DNA of 64,000 bases from Natrinema salaciae (GCF_900110865.1 NZ_FOFD01000001.1:806001-870000), one strand, 5' to 3'. Counted from the first letter of the stretch, positions 25,261 through 34,600 are shown. The notes: generated by a model not told the origin, from the letters alone. Made by a program: numbers and translations.

Positions 25261-26592
25261 GTGTACGTAATCATCGTCGGGGCCGGCGAGGTCGGTCGCT
25301 CGATTGCCGCCAACCTGGAGAACGGGCACGACGTGGTCGTCATCGACCGTGACGCCGACGTCGTCGAGGAACTGACCTACTCGCTGGACGTGCTCACGAT
25401 TCACGGCGACGGGACCGACCTCGAGACGCTACGCGAGGCCGGGATCGAGCAGGCGGAACTGGTCATCGCCTGTACGGACAACGACGAGACGAACGCGGTC
25501 GTCTGCGGCGCGGCCAAGGCGTCGACGGACGCCTTTACCATCGCGCGGGTGCGACGGCGGACGCTGCTCGAGACGTGGCAGGGTTCGCAGGGCGCGTTCG
25601 GCGTCGATTTCATGGTCTGTACGGATCTGTTGACCGCGCAGGCGATCTTCCGGATCTCCGGGCTGCCGAGCGCTCACGACGTCGATACGTTCGCTAGCGG
25701 TCTCGTCCGTATGGCCGAGTTCGACATTCCGACCGATAGCCCGATCGCGGACCGGACCGTCAGCGAGGCCGACTGCTACGATTCGCTCACCTTCGCCGCC
25801 ATCTTCCGGGGCGACGAGATGGTCGTGACCAGAGGGGATACGATCATTCGGGGTGGTGACCGCGTCGTCGTGATCGGCAGTCCCGACTCGATCAACGAGT
25901 TCGCCGACGAGGTCGCGCAGACGCCGGACGAGGCGGAGGAGGTCGTCATCGTCGGTGCCAGCGAAATCGGCTTCCAGGCCGCTCGCGAGTTCGAGGACCA
26001 CGGCTTCCGACCACGGATGATCGAACGGGACCACGACCGGGCCCGCGAGGTCGCCGAGGCGCTCCCGAACACGATGGTCATGGAGAGCGACGCGACCGAC
26101 GCCGACTTCCTCGCCCGGGAACACGTCGACGAAGCCGACGTCGTGATCGCCGCGCTCGACAGCGACGAGAAGAATCTACTCGTCTCCCTGCTCGCCGACC
26201 GCCTCGGCGTCGACCGCACCGTCGCCGTCATCGAGACGCCGGAGTACGCCGACCTCTTCGAGACCGTCGGCGTCGACGTCGCGATCAACCCCCGCGAGGA
26301 GACCGCCGAAGAGATCGTCCGCTTCACTCGCACCGACCACACCGAAAAGGTCGCCATGCTCGAGCACGACCTCGCGGAAGTCATCGAGATCGAGGTCGGC
26401 GAGGACAGCGTCCTCGTCGATCGACCGATCGCCGACGCGACGAACGACCTCCCGACGGGCGTCGTCATCGGCGCGATCTCGCGCGGAGGCGAGCACATCA
26501 CGCCCCGCGGATCGACGGTCGTCCAGCCCGGCGATCACGTCATCGTCTTCGTCGACGCGGCTGTGATCGACGAAGTCATCGAATTGATATAG
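25261..26592 (+). CDS. trkA: Trk potassium uptake protein TrkA (tandem)
   Basis: 443 residues, GTG start at 25261 preceded by GGAGGG. Two repeats of TrkA-N (NAD-binding Rossmann) and TrkA-C: first Rossmann VIIVGAGEVGRSIA, second VVIVGASEIGFQAA; TrkA-C domains near residues 140-220 and 360-443. The ring-forming cytoplasmic subunit gates TrkH in response to nucleotides. Frames are open upstream, but MYVIIVGAGEVG is the conserved start. It stands convergent to a small membrane gene and trkH. Confidence 0.93.
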   Translation: MYVIIVGAGEVGRSIAANLENGHDVVVIDRDADVVEELTYSLDVLTIHGDGTDLETLREAGIEQAELVIACTDNDETNAVVCGAAKASTDAFTIARVRRRTLLETWQGSQGAFGVDFMVCTDLLTAQAIFRISGLPSAHDVDTFASGLVRMAEFDIPTDSPIADRTVSEADCYDSLTFAAIFRGDEMVVTRGDTIIRGGDRVVVIGSPDSINEFADEVAQTPDEAEEVVIVGASEIGFQAAREFEDHGFRPRMIERDHDRAREVAEALPNTMVMESDATDADFLAREHVDEADVVIAALDSDEKNLLVSLLADRLGVDRTVAVIETPEYADLFETVGVDVAINPREETAEEIVRFTRTDHTEKVAMLEHDLAEVIEIEVGEDSVLVDRPIADATNDLPTGVVIGAISRGGEHITPRGSTVVQPGDHVIVFVDAAVIDEVIELI

Positions 26593-26649
26593 GCGCGATT
26601 CTCCCGGTCTACTCCATCGTCCGTAGCGAGTCCTGAGCGGTGCCCGTCC

Positions 26650-26853
26650 TCAGTTACGGATGCCGCGGTAGAGGACGTATACAACGAAGAAAACGACGTA
26701 GGTGACTGCGAGCCCGGTGGTGAGGACCGATCGTCCAACGACGGCGATGAAGAGGATCAGAAGCGGCCCGACGAGCAGGAGCGAGTCGAAGACCCGATCC
26801 TCGGCACCCGATTCGAGGAGCTCACCGACGACGGGAATATCGCCGATCTTCAT
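26650..26853 (-). CDS. Small membrane protein coupled to trkH
   Basis: 67 residues: MKIGDIPVVGELLESGAEDR, then two hydrophobic helices (SLLLVGPLLILFIAVVG and GLAVTYVVFFVVYVLYRG) and a short basic end. Its ATG overlaps the trkH stop by 4 nt, so it is translated with the channel. I do not recognise a named domain. The tight coupling and membrane nature make it a candidate accessory subunit of the Trk system (inference). Confidence 0.7.
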   Translation of the reverse strand: MKIGDIPVVGELLESGAEDRVFDSLLLVGPLLILFIAVVGRSVLTTGLAVTYVVFFVVYVLYRGIRN

Positions 26854-28400
26854 CGGTAGATCCCTCCGCGATGGAAGACCGCTCGTAACGTCACCAGGAC
26901 GGGAATGATCTCGAGGCGACCGATCCACATATTGAACAGGAACATCACCTTGCCGAGCGTCGGTAGCGACTCGGGGCCGGTGATCCCTGCGGAGAGGCCG
27001 ACGTTGCCCTGCGCGCTCGCGACCTCGAAGATCACGTTCTCGAGGGTGTACTCGCCCTGCGGGAGTATCAGGAGGAGTACGAAGGTCCCGATACCGAGGA
27101 AGAAGAACCAGAGAGCCGCGATAATCGCCGCCTCCTCGAACTCCTGACGGACTTCTCGTTCGTCGAGACGACGACCGTTGATCTTCAGTCGGCGAACGGC
27201 CGTCTCGGGATAGAAGACGTCCGCGATACGGAATCGAATGCCCTTCAGCAAGGTCAGCGCTCGGATCAGCTTGATCCCGCCCACCGTCGATCCGGCCGCG
27301 CCGCCGATAAGCATGCCGAACGCGACAGTGAGCTGGGCCTGCGCCGACCACCGGCCCAGTGCAACGTTGGTCGAATCGACGGCGGTCTGGAAACCGGCGC
27401 AGGTCGCCGCCGAGACGAACTGGAACGAGCCGTACCGGAAGGCGGTGAACAGGGAGTCGTAGGTGTCGCCCACGTACACCAACGCGGTGAGGAGGGCCGT
27501 CCCGAGACTCATATAGATGAACACCCACCGGGTCTGGAGGTCCGAATAGAGGTTCCGCAGGTCGCCCTGCAGGATGAGGTAGTGGACCGGGAACGCGATA
27601 CTGCCGAGGAGCATGACCGGCAGGAGCGCGAAGTCGATGGCCGCGCTGTCGTAGGTCGCGATCGAGTTGTCTTTGATCGAGAATCCACCCGTCGCGAGCC
27701 CCGTCATGCCGTGGTTGATCGCCCCCCAGATCGGCATCCCGACGACCCAGAGGAGCAGGATCGAGACGAAGGTGAACAGGATGAAGATCCACCAGATCGT
27801 CTGCACCGTCGAGACGATGCTCGGATGAATTCGCTCCGACCGTGCCTCGCTCTCGTAGAGAGTGAGCGATCCGCTCCCCGGCCGGGAGAGGATCGCCGTC
27901 GTGAGGACGATCACGCCGACGCCGCCGACCCACTCGATGAACGAGCGCCACCACTGGAGCGTCCGCGGCAGCACCTCCTCGTTGTCGGTCATCGTCAGTC
28001 CAGTCCCGGTGAAGCCGCTCATGCTCTCGAACAACGCGTTGAGCGGGTTCGTGAACGCCGCGAGCGTCGACGTCTGCGACGGCTCCCCGAGGACCGGCGG
28101 CGCGAACTCGACCGTCCACGCGATGAGGTAGAAGGGCAGCGATCCGAAGATCGCGACGCAGAACCAGCCCAGGGCGGCGATGATCATCCCGTGAAGCTTG
28201 CCGGGTCTGGTCGCCTCCTGGAACCGCGTCGTGAAGAAGGAGCCGATCGCGAAGGGGATCGCCCCGGAGACGATCAGCGACGGAATCGCGTAGTATTCGC
28301 CCCAGATCAGGGGAACGAGGATCGAGACGAAGAGTAACCCGGCGAGCGCCTGAAATATTCGGCCGAGGTCCCGGCCGATCGTTTCCGTCGCCTCCTTCAT
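26850..28400 (-). CDS. trkH: Trk potassium transporter, TrkH family (copy 1)
   Basis: 516 residues from MKEATETIGRDLGRIFQ. The four P-loop selectivity signatures are visible: SMSGFTGTGLT, GLATGGFSIKD, CAGFQTAVD and SAQGNVGLSAG, each with the filter glycine. About ten transmembrane segments. It imports K+ for cytoplasmic osmotic balance together with TrkA. A TrkA-type protein lies 124 bp upstream on the same strand, and the small membrane gene overlaps its end. Confidence 0.93.
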   Translation of the reverse strand: MKEATETIGRDLGRIFQALAGLLFVSILVPLIWGEYYAIPSLIVSGAIPFAIGSFFTTRFQEATRPGKLHGMIIAALGWFCVAIFGSLPFYLIAWTVEFAPPVLGEPSQTSTLAAFTNPLNALFESMSGFTGTGLTMTDNEEVLPRTLQWWRSFIEWVGGVGVIVLTTAILSRPGSGSLTLYESEARSERIHPSIVSTVQTIWWIFILFTFVSILLLWVVGMPIWGAINHGMTGLATGGFSIKDNSIATYDSAAIDFALLPVMLLGSIAFPVHYLILQGDLRNLYSDLQTRWVFIYMSLGTALLTALVYVGDTYDSLFTAFRYGSFQFVSAATCAGFQTAVDSTNVALGRWSAQAQLTVAFGMLIGGAAGSTVGGIKLIRALTLLKGIRFRIADVFYPETAVRRLKINGRRLDEREVRQEFEEAAIIAALWFFFLGIGTFVLLLILPQGEYTLENVIFEVASAQGNVGLSAGITGPESLPTLGKVMFLFNMWIGRLEIIPVLVTLRAVFHRGGIYR

Positions 28401-28524
28401 GCGTTCCCTCCCGTCGCCGGTCGCGAATACGCGGCACTCCGTCGGCGGTTCGCTCGAGTCCCGACGCTCGAAGCCGTCCGGACCAGGTAGCGGGCGAACG
28501 CGAGGGAACCGTTCGGGTCGCCCG

Positions 28525-29211
28525 TCATCGCAATCGATCTTCGGGGTGGCCGAACACGTCGGTGAGTTCGGGTTCGGCACCGAACGCCGAGTAGACGGTG
28601 ACCAGATCGCCGGCCTCGATTCTCGTCCTCCCTTTCGGCGTGATCGGCGGATCCTCCCCTTCGCGTTCGATCGCGACGATCAGAACGTCGTCGGAGAGGA
28701 GACCCCCGTCGTCGGCTTCGATGAGCGTCTTCCCGGCAATCGGTGCGTTATCCGTCACCTGGATCTCGAACACTTCCGCCTCCTCCCCGATCCGCATGTA
28801 ATCGACGATCGCCGGGCGGGCGACCGCCCGATAGAGATACTGGGCAATGAGTTCCTGCGGGTTTTCCATCGTGTTGACGCCGATCTGGCGGAACACGTTC
28901 ATGTGCTGGGGGTCGTGAACGACCGAGACGATATTGGGGACCTCGTGTTCCTGCGCGAGCAGGCAGACCATGATGTTGGTCGGGTCTCGGTCGGTCGTGC
29001 TGATCAGGGCGTCCGCGTTCCCGATTCCGGCGTCGATAAGCGCTTCGTGAGCCGTCGCATCGTCGTTGAGAATCAGACAGTCGTATTCACCGGCGACCCG
29101 ATCCGCTCGCTCGGGATCGTTCTCGATGACGACGACCTCGTTTCCCGACCGCGTCGCGATATCGATGAGCGGAATTCCGATATCGCCCGCGCCGACGATG
29201 ACGAGATACAT
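28525..29211 (-). CDS. TrkA-type regulatory protein (single unit)
   Basis: 228 residues from MYLVIVGAGDIGIPLID. One Rossmann TrkA-N domain (GAGDIG) followed by one TrkA-C domain (VFEIQVTDNAPIAGKTLIEA...PKGRTRIEAGDLVTV). Half the length of the tandem TrkA 2 kb away. A TATA-like GATATATTTTC near 29240-29248, about 32 nt from the ATG, indicates a leaderless mRNA. It probably partners the adjacent trkH copy 1. Upstream in-frame residues are not conserved-looking. Confidence 0.9.
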   Translation of the reverse strand: MYLVIVGAGDIGIPLIDIATRSGNEVVVIENDPERADRVAGEYDCLILNDDATAHEALIDAGIGNADALISTTDRDPTNIMVCLLAQEHEVPNIVSVVHDPQHMNVFRQIGVNTMENPQELIAQYLYRAVARPAIVDYMRIGEEAEVFEIQVTDNAPIAGKTLIEADDGGLLSDDVLIVAIEREGEDPPITPKGRTRIEAGDLVTVYSAFGAEPELTDVFGHPEDRLR

Positions 29212-29364
29212 TGCGTCGGTCTTCTTACGTGACCGTTGAAAATATATCGTTTCAGTGATCTCGGTTACGACCATCGAACTCGAGCCGTCGCCGCGTAATC
29301 GGTTTCGAACTTCGAACGCCCGGCACCGTGCAGGCGCGCACGACGCGACGCTATCGAGACCCGT

Positions 29365-29607
29365 TCATTCCCACGGCGGCTTCTCCTGTCGCTGCTTCGA
29401 GCGGGCCTCGGACTCCGCTAGAATCCGTTCGATCGCCCAGCCGACCCACAGGAAGATGATCGCCATGAAGACGACCATCTCGAGCCGGATGGCCGACCCG
29501 TATCGGACAGCCAGGACGAGAGCCATGATCGCCACCGCGGCGGCGACGACGGTGAACACGTCGTAAAACGAGTGCGGGTGGCGAACGCTTGGTAATCGGG
29601 CGCTCAT
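29365..29607 (-). CDS. Small membrane protein (80 aa)
   Basis: 80 residues: MSARLPSVRHPHSFYDVFTV, one or two hydrophobic helices (VVAAAVAIMALVLAV and MVVFMAIIFLWVGWAIERIL), then a charged tail KQRQEKPPWE. A TATA-like CTATATACG near 29627-29633 gives a leaderless start. It sits between the trkA-type gene and the divergent second trkH. I do not recognise a family. It is the second small membrane protein of the Trk locus. Confidence 0.7.
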   Translation of the reverse strand: MSARLPSVRHPHSFYDVFTVVAAAVAIMALVLAVRYGSAIRLEMVVFMAIIFLWVGWAIERILAESEARSKQRQEKPPWE

Positions 29608-29814
29608 GGGTCAATATACGCCCGATTCGTATATAGGTCCTCGTCTCGGAACGACGGAGCGGGGATCGCACGCCGACCAGCGTCGCCGCTCGTCTCCGTT
29701 TGGCCGCCGCGAGCGCCGTTCCGACGGAGGCCGACTTACGATGGATTAATACGATTCTACCCAAATGCCGTTAGATACCGTGTCCAGACGTGCCCCTGCG
29801 AACGGAGTGTTTCT

Positions 29815-31353
29815 ATGAGACTCCGCACTGACTGGCGCGCCAGTTTTGCGCTCGTCGGCACCGTTTTGAAATATCTCTCCGTCCCGCTCGTGATCCCGAT
29901 CGTCGTGGCACTCATCTACGGCGACTCCCTGTTCCCGTTCGTCGCGACGATCGCGCTCACGATCGCCGTCGGCCACGGTCTCGAGCGACTCAGCCCCGAA
30001 CCGGATCTGCAGGTCCGGGAGGCGATGCTCTTCGTCGCGGTATCGTGGCTGGCAGTGGCGATCGTCGGTGCCGTCCCCTACGTGATCGCGGGCTGGGGGA
30101 CCGAATCGACGCTCGCCCATCCCGTCAACGCGCTGTTCGAGTCGATGTCCGGGTTCACGACGACCGGGGCGACGGTGCTCGGGAAGATCTCGCTCGAGCA
30201 CCACTCCCACGCCGTGATGATGTGGCGACAGCTCACGCAGTGGCTCGGCGGGATGGGGATCATCGTGCTGATGGTCGCGATCCTGCCGGAGTTGGCGGTC
30301 AGCGGCGCGCAACTCGTCGAGTCGGAAGCGCCGGGTCCGCAGCTACAGAAACTCACGCCGCGAATCGCCGAGACGGCGCGCATCCTCTGGCTCGTCTACT
30401 TCGCCTTTACAATCGTCTACATCGCTATTCTCTACGGGTTCCACCTCGCAGGAGTGGCCCCGAACATGAACTTGTATAACGCCATCGCCCACGGGTTCAC
30501 GACGCTCCCGACGGGCGGATTCTCGCCGGAAGCCGACAGCGTCGCGGCGTTCTCCGCGATCGTCCAGTGGACGTTCGTTCCCTTCATGATCATCGCCGGG
30601 ACGAACTTCGCCCTGTTCTGGCACGTCTTTAGCGGGGAGGGTGACCACTTCGTCCACAACTCCGAGTTTCGGACCTATATCGGCGCGATCGGCGTGTTTA
30701 CCGTTCTCCTCACCGGAATCCTCTATACCGGTGCCGCACCGGAGCTGGGAGAACTCGGCGGCGTGACGGAAGAGGTCTTCGGGAACTCGCTGCGACAGAG
30801 CGCCTTCCAGATCGCGTCGCTACTGAACTCGACGGGCTATGCGACCAGCGACTTCGCCGAGTGGACCGCGACGGGGAAGATCGTTCTCCTCTTCGCCATG
30901 CTCGTCGGCGGCTGTGCCGGGTCGACCGGGGGCGGCGTCAAAGTCGTTCGGTGGCTGATCGTTTTCAAGATCCTCCGCCGAGAACTGTTCACAGCCTCCC
31001 ACCCCGAGGTCGTCCGCCCGATCCGGCTCGGCGGCAACGTGGTCGACGAGGACGCCGTTCGCGGCGTGCTGGGTTTCACCTTCCTCTACCTGTTCATCTT
31101 CGGTATCGCCGCGCTGTTCATCGCGCTCGACACGAGCCGTATCGGATACTCGCTGACGCCCCTCGAGGCGTTCAGCGCGAGCCTCGCGACGATCGGCAAC
31201 ATCGGTCCCGGGTTCGGCTCCCTGGGGCCCTTCGGGAACTACCTGAACTTTCCGATCAGCTCGAAGCTCCTGCTGATCTTCCTCATGTGGATCGGCCGTC
31301 TCGAGATCATTCCCGTCCTCGTCATGTTCACGGGTGGGTTCTGGACCCGCTGA
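29815..31353 (+). CDS. trkH: Trk potassium transporter, TrkH family (copy 2)
   Basis: 512 residues. P-loops: SMSGFTTTGATVL, FTTLPTGGFSPE, LNSTGYATSD and ATIGNIGPGFGS, each with the filter glycine. It is a paralogue of copy 1 with clearly diverged filters, so ion preference or affinity may differ. TATA-like ATTAATAC near 29744. It runs opposite to the other trk genes and converges with ipk. Confidence 0.93.
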   Translation: MRLRTDWRASFALVGTVLKYLSVPLVIPIVVALIYGDSLFPFVATIALTIAVGHGLERLSPEPDLQVREAMLFVAVSWLAVAIVGAVPYVIAGWGTESTLAHPVNALFESMSGFTTTGATVLGKISLEHHSHAVMMWRQLTQWLGGMGIIVLMVAILPELAVSGAQLVESEAPGPQLQKLTPRIAETARILWLVYFAFTIVYIAILYGFHLAGVAPNMNLYNAIAHGFTTLPTGGFSPEADSVAAFSAIVQWTFVPFMIIAGTNFALFWHVFSGEGDHFVHNSEFRTYIGAIGVFTVLLTGILYTGAAPELGELGGVTEEVFGNSLRQSAFQIASLLNSTGYATSDFAEWTATGKIVLLFAMLVGGCAGSTGGGVKVVRWLIVFKILRRELFTASHPEVVRPIRLGGNVVDEDAVRGVLGFTFLYLFIFGIAALFIALDTSRIGYSLTPLEAFSASLATIGNIGPGFGSLGPFGNYLNFPISSKLLLIFLMWIGRLEIIPVLVMFTGGFWTR

Positions 31354-31384
31354 ACGACACCGGTCGTCGTCTGTTCTATCGCGT

Positions 31385-32125
31385 CTAGTCGATCGTCGTC
31401 CCTGGATTCTCTCCGTCGAGGAACGCCTCGAGCGCCTCGAGCCCGAAGATCGACGCCTCGGCCTCGAGATCGAGCAGCGCCCGAACCTTGCCGGCCATCC
31501 CCCCGGTCACGTCCGTCGCCTCGCTCGCACCCAGTACGGGCGCGACGGCGTCGAAGTCGTCGATCCGGTCGATCACCGCGTCGTCCGCGTCCAGGACCCC
31601 GGAAACCGTCGAGCAGAGGCCGATTCGATCGGCCTCGAGGTCCCGAGCGAGGGCCGCCACGAGCTCGTCGCCGCTGACGACGGTCGCACCCGCGCCGGCG
31701 TGGGCGATCACGTCGCCGTGGAGGACCGGGACGAACCCTTCCGCGAGCATCGTGTCGACCTGCCCGGTCGGCAGCTCGAGTCGTCCCCCGCGGTCGCGGT
31801 GGGCCGCCGAGAGCGGATGAACCGGCACCGCCTCGACGTCGCGTTCGAGCAGGCGGCGCAGAACGAACCGGTTCAGGGTCGTCATCGCGCCGTGGATGTC
31901 CAGCGCGGCGCTCGCATCCCGCGTCCCCTCGGTCGTACTGACGCCGTGCTCGCTGGCGTTGTGGTGGCCGAAGCTCCCGCCGCCGTGGACGACGACCAGG
32001 TCCTCGAGCCCGGCGTCGGCGGCCGCTGCGATCGCGTCGGCCGCCCGCTCGAGGGCGTCGCCGTCGAGCGTTTCCGGTCGGTCCTTCTCGGTGATGACGC
32101 TACCGCCGAGTTTGAGGACGATCAT
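31385..32125 (-). CDS. Isopentenyl phosphate kinase
   Basis: 246 residues. Amino-acid-kinase fold: KLGGSVITEKDRPETLDG (nucleotide binding), VHGGGSFGHHNA (substrate loop with the catalytic histidine in GSFGHH), and DVTGGMAGKVRALLDL near the C-terminus. It makes IPP from isopentenyl phosphate in the archaeal mevalonate branch. Its ATG overlaps the mvk stop by 4 nt. Confidence 0.92.
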   Translation of the reverse strand: MIVLKLGGSVITEKDRPETLDGDALERAADAIAAAADAGLEDLVVVHGGGSFGHHNASEHGVSTTEGTRDASAALDIHGAMTTLNRFVLRRLLERDVEAVPVHPLSAAHRDRGGRLELPTGQVDTMLAEGFVPVLHGDVIAHAGAGATVVSGDELVAALARDLEADRIGLCSTVSGVLDADDAVIDRIDDFDAVAPVLGASEATDVTGGMAGKVRALLDLEAEASIFGLEALEAFLDGENPGTTID

Positions 32126-33108
32126 TCGAGCCGCTGCACCCCCTCTTCGGCGAGTTCGGCGCGGAAGGTATCCTCACAGCCCGGCGTAAACGACAGCGCC
32201 GTCTCCGTCTCTTCGGTCGGATCGAGGGCGACGATACAGCCGCCGCCGCCGGCACCGGTGAGCTTTGCGCCGTGGGCGCCCGCGTCCCGGGCCGCCCAGA
32301 CCATCGTATCGAGCGAGCGCGACGAGACGCCAAGCGCGGAGAGGAGGCCGTGGTTGAAGTCCATCAGTCGCCCGATCTCCTCGACGTCGCCCTCGGCGAG
32401 CGCGTCCTCGCCGTTCCGGACGATGTCCCCGATCGCTTCGACCGTGTCGGCCGCGAAGTCGTACTCCTCGCGCAGGGCGCGGACGCCCGCGACCAGCTGG
32501 CCGGTGTCGCCCGCGCCGCCGTCGAACCCGATCACGATCGGCAGGTCGGGTGCCTCGAGCGAGCGACAGTCCTCGCCTTCGACGCGGACCGCACCGCCGG
32601 TCGCCGAACAGAACGTGTCGGCCCGCGAGGCCTGGCCGTCCTGAACCTGCGACTCCGTCCGATAGGCTCGATCGGCGAGTTCCGCGGGCTCGAGGGTGAC
32701 GCCCAGTTCGCGGGTCGCAGCGTCGATGGCGGCGACGACGACCGCCGCCGAGGAGCCAAGGCCCGCGCCGAGCGGGATGTCGCTCTCGATCGTGACGTCG
32801 AAGCCGGCCTCGTCCGCGCCGGTCACCTCGCGGACCTGTTCGATCGCGCCGTCGACGTACTGCGTCGCCGCCGTCACGAGCGACTCCGGCACGTCGACGT
32901 CGGGGCGGCCGTCGGCAGTGGCTCCGTACTCGACGGTAAATCCGTTGAGGCTGAGGTCCTCGGCGTTGACCCGGAGATGGCCGTCGTCTCGTCGTTCCAC
33001 CGCTACACGTGCCCGCCGTTCGATCGCGCATGGTACGGCTGGTTCGCCGTAAACCACCGCGTGCTCCCCGAACAAGTACACCTTCCCGGGAGCGCTCGAG
33101 CGTGTCAT
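32122..33108 (-). CDS. mvk: Mevalonate kinase
   Basis: 328 residues. GHMP-kinase signatures: APGKVYLFGEHAVVYGEPAV, phosphate loop PLGAGLGSSAAVVVA and C-terminal GAKLTGAGGGGCIVAL. It phosphorylates mevalonate at the start of archaeal isoprenoid synthesis. A palindromic TATA-like AGTTAATAACT at 33131-33141 is centred about 27 nt before the start codon, so the mRNA is probably leaderless. It forms an operon with ipk and lies divergent to the ThiR-like regulator. Confidence 0.95.
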   Translation of the reverse strand: MTRSSAPGKVYLFGEHAVVYGEPAVPCAIERRARVAVERRDDGHLRVNAEDLSLNGFTVEYGATADGRPDVDVPESLVTAATQYVDGAIEQVREVTGADEAGFDVTIESDIPLGAGLGSSAAVVVAAIDAATRELGVTLEPAELADRAYRTESQVQDGQASRADTFCSATGGAVRVEGEDCRSLEAPDLPIVIGFDGGAGDTGQLVAGVRALREEYDFAADTVEAIGDIVRNGEDALAEGDVEEIGRLMDFNHGLLSALGVSSRSLDTMVWAARDAGAHGAKLTGAGGGGCIVALDPTEETETALSFTPGCEDTFRAELAEEGVQRLE

Positions 33109-33222
33109 GCCCGGCGGTTCGTCCGACGACAGTTAATAACTATCTTTGTCGTTTCTGATACCCGGCGGCCGGCCGAGCCGGTCGGAGTCGGACTTATGAC
33201 CCTGCGGGCGAACGTCGATCGT

Positions 33223-34146
33223 ATGTCGCTCGTTTTGCCCAGCGAACTCGTCGTCGATCGGTTCCTGCCGACGGTGCGGGCGATGCTGGCCACCCGACTC
33301 GCCGAGCGCGGGCTGACCCAACGGGAGATCGCCGCCGAACTCGGCGTCACCCAGGCCGCGGTGAGCAAGTACGTCGGCGGCGAGAGCGGCGGCGACGACC
33401 GCTTTCGGGACGATCCAGAAACCGTCGCTACCGTCGAACGCATCGCCGACGGACTCGACGGCGGGGAGATGGACGGCTACGACGCGCTGGCCGAACTCCT
33501 CTCGCTCGTCCGCAGCCTCGAGGATCGCGGCCCCATCTGCGAACTCCACGAGGAGGAGATGCCCGAACTGCAGGGCCTCGGTTGTGACCTCTGCGTTCGG
33601 GGGCTCGATCCGGACGTCCGAGCGGAACGGGACGTCCTCGCGAACGTCCGGACCGCCGCACGCACGCTCGCTTCGATTCCCGGCATGGCCGACTACGTCC
33701 CGAACGTCGGGACGAACGTCGGAATGTGTCTTCCCCAACCCCGCGACGAGACCGACGTCGCCGCGATCCCCGGCCGAATCTACGCCATGGGTGGCCGAAT
33801 CGAGATCCCGGCGAACCCCGAATTCGGCGCGTCGAAACACGTCGCGACGGCGGTCCTCGCGGCAACTGCCGTCGAACCGGAGGTCCGTAGCGCGATCAAC
33901 ATCGCCACCGACGACGACCTGCTCGAGGCTGCGCGGACGATCGGTATCGACCCCCTCGAGTTCGACGCCGACTACGAGGACCGCGGCGAGCACCTCCGAG
34001 CCCGATTCGACGAGCGCGGGGCGGTTCCCCGCGTCGCCTATCATCGCGGCGCGTTCGGGATCGAACCCGCGACCTACGTCTTCGGCGTGACGGCCGTCGA
34101 GGCCGCCGATCTGGTCGAAGCGTTGCTCGAGACGGCCGCGACGTAA
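33223..34146 (+). CDS. ThiR-like regulator: HTH plus ThiN domain
   Basis: 307 residues from MSLVLPSELVVDRFLPTVRA. An Xre-type helix-turn-helix (residues about 20-55, LTQREIAAELGVTQAAVSKY) is followed by a cysteine segment (CELHEEEMPELQGLGCDLC) and a C-terminal ThiN domain (NVGTNVGMCLPQPRDETDV, VAYHRGAFGIEPATYVFG). HTH-ThiN fusions are archaeal thiamine regulators (ThiR) that sense thiamine phosphate. No thi gene is adjacent. TATA-like ACTTATG at 33191-33197 supports this leaderless start over the ATG at 33196. Confidence 0.82.
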   Translation: MSLVLPSELVVDRFLPTVRAMLATRLAERGLTQREIAAELGVTQAAVSKYVGGESGGDDRFRDDPETVATVERIADGLDGGEMDGYDALAELLSLVRSLEDRGPICELHEEEMPELQGLGCDLCVRGLDPDVRAERDVLANVRTAARTLASIPGMADYVPNVGTNVGMCLPQPRDETDVAAIPGRIYAMGGRIEIPANPEFGASKHVATAVLAATAVEPEVRSAINIATDDDLLEAARTIGIDPLEFDADYEDRGEHLRARFDERGAVPRVAYHRGAFGIEPATYVFGVTAVEAADLVEALLETAAT

Positions 34147-34177
34147 CCGCTCCCGTCGCCCGGGTCGCGACCCCTCG

Positions 34178-34600
34178 CTACCCTCTCAGCCGTCCCCCCG
34201 AGTGGTCGCCGCTCCGTTCCCGTTCGAGGGCCTGACACCCGGCGACCAGCCGGTCGGGTATCTCGTCGGCGTTCGCGTACAGACTCTCGAGAACGACGCC
34301 GACCGCTTCGAAATCGGGACCCCGATACGCCCGGAACGGATCACGTTCCCACTGAACGAGCCCCGTCTCTTCCAGTAGCGGGAGATGGCTGTGATGGAGC
34401 CGGTGCTCGAGTCGGTCGGCATCCGTCGCCCCGTTCGGGGCCAACGCGGCGTCCGGCAGCGGAACGGCCTCGCCCGCCGGGGCGTCCAGCAACGCGTCGA
34501 CGAGCCGCCGTCGTGGCTCGGCCGACAGGACGGTAAACACTCGATCCCACTGATGAGGAACGTCTTTCGGGCCGTTCGCCGGAAGCGTAGCCATACCCAT
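34178..34600 (-). CDS. Winged-helix protein, DUF7344-like
   Basis: About 140 residues from the ATG at 34600 (or 34594). The wHTH runs WDRVFTVLSAEPRRRLVDALL, a linker, then LEHRLHHSHLPLLEETGLVQ as recognition helix and wing. The basic C-terminus (RERSGDHSGGRLRG) is short. A cytoplasmic transcription regulator of the same broad family as the one at 12310. A perfect 7-bp inverted repeat overlaps its start codon and a TATA-like TTTACG lies near 34622-34627, which suggests autoregulation. Confidence 0.72.
   Translation of the reverse strand: MGMATLPANGPKDVPHQWDRVFTVLSAEPRRRLVDALLDAPAGEAVPLPDAALAPNGATDADRLEHRLHHSHLPLLEETGLVQWERDPFRAYRGPDFEAVGVVLESLYANADEIPDRLVAGCQALERERSGDHSGGRLRG

Noticed and set aside
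29746-30312. Minus-strand frame with many D/R/H residues opposite the second trkH
   Set aside because: Shadow of the TrkH coding strand; no domain signature.
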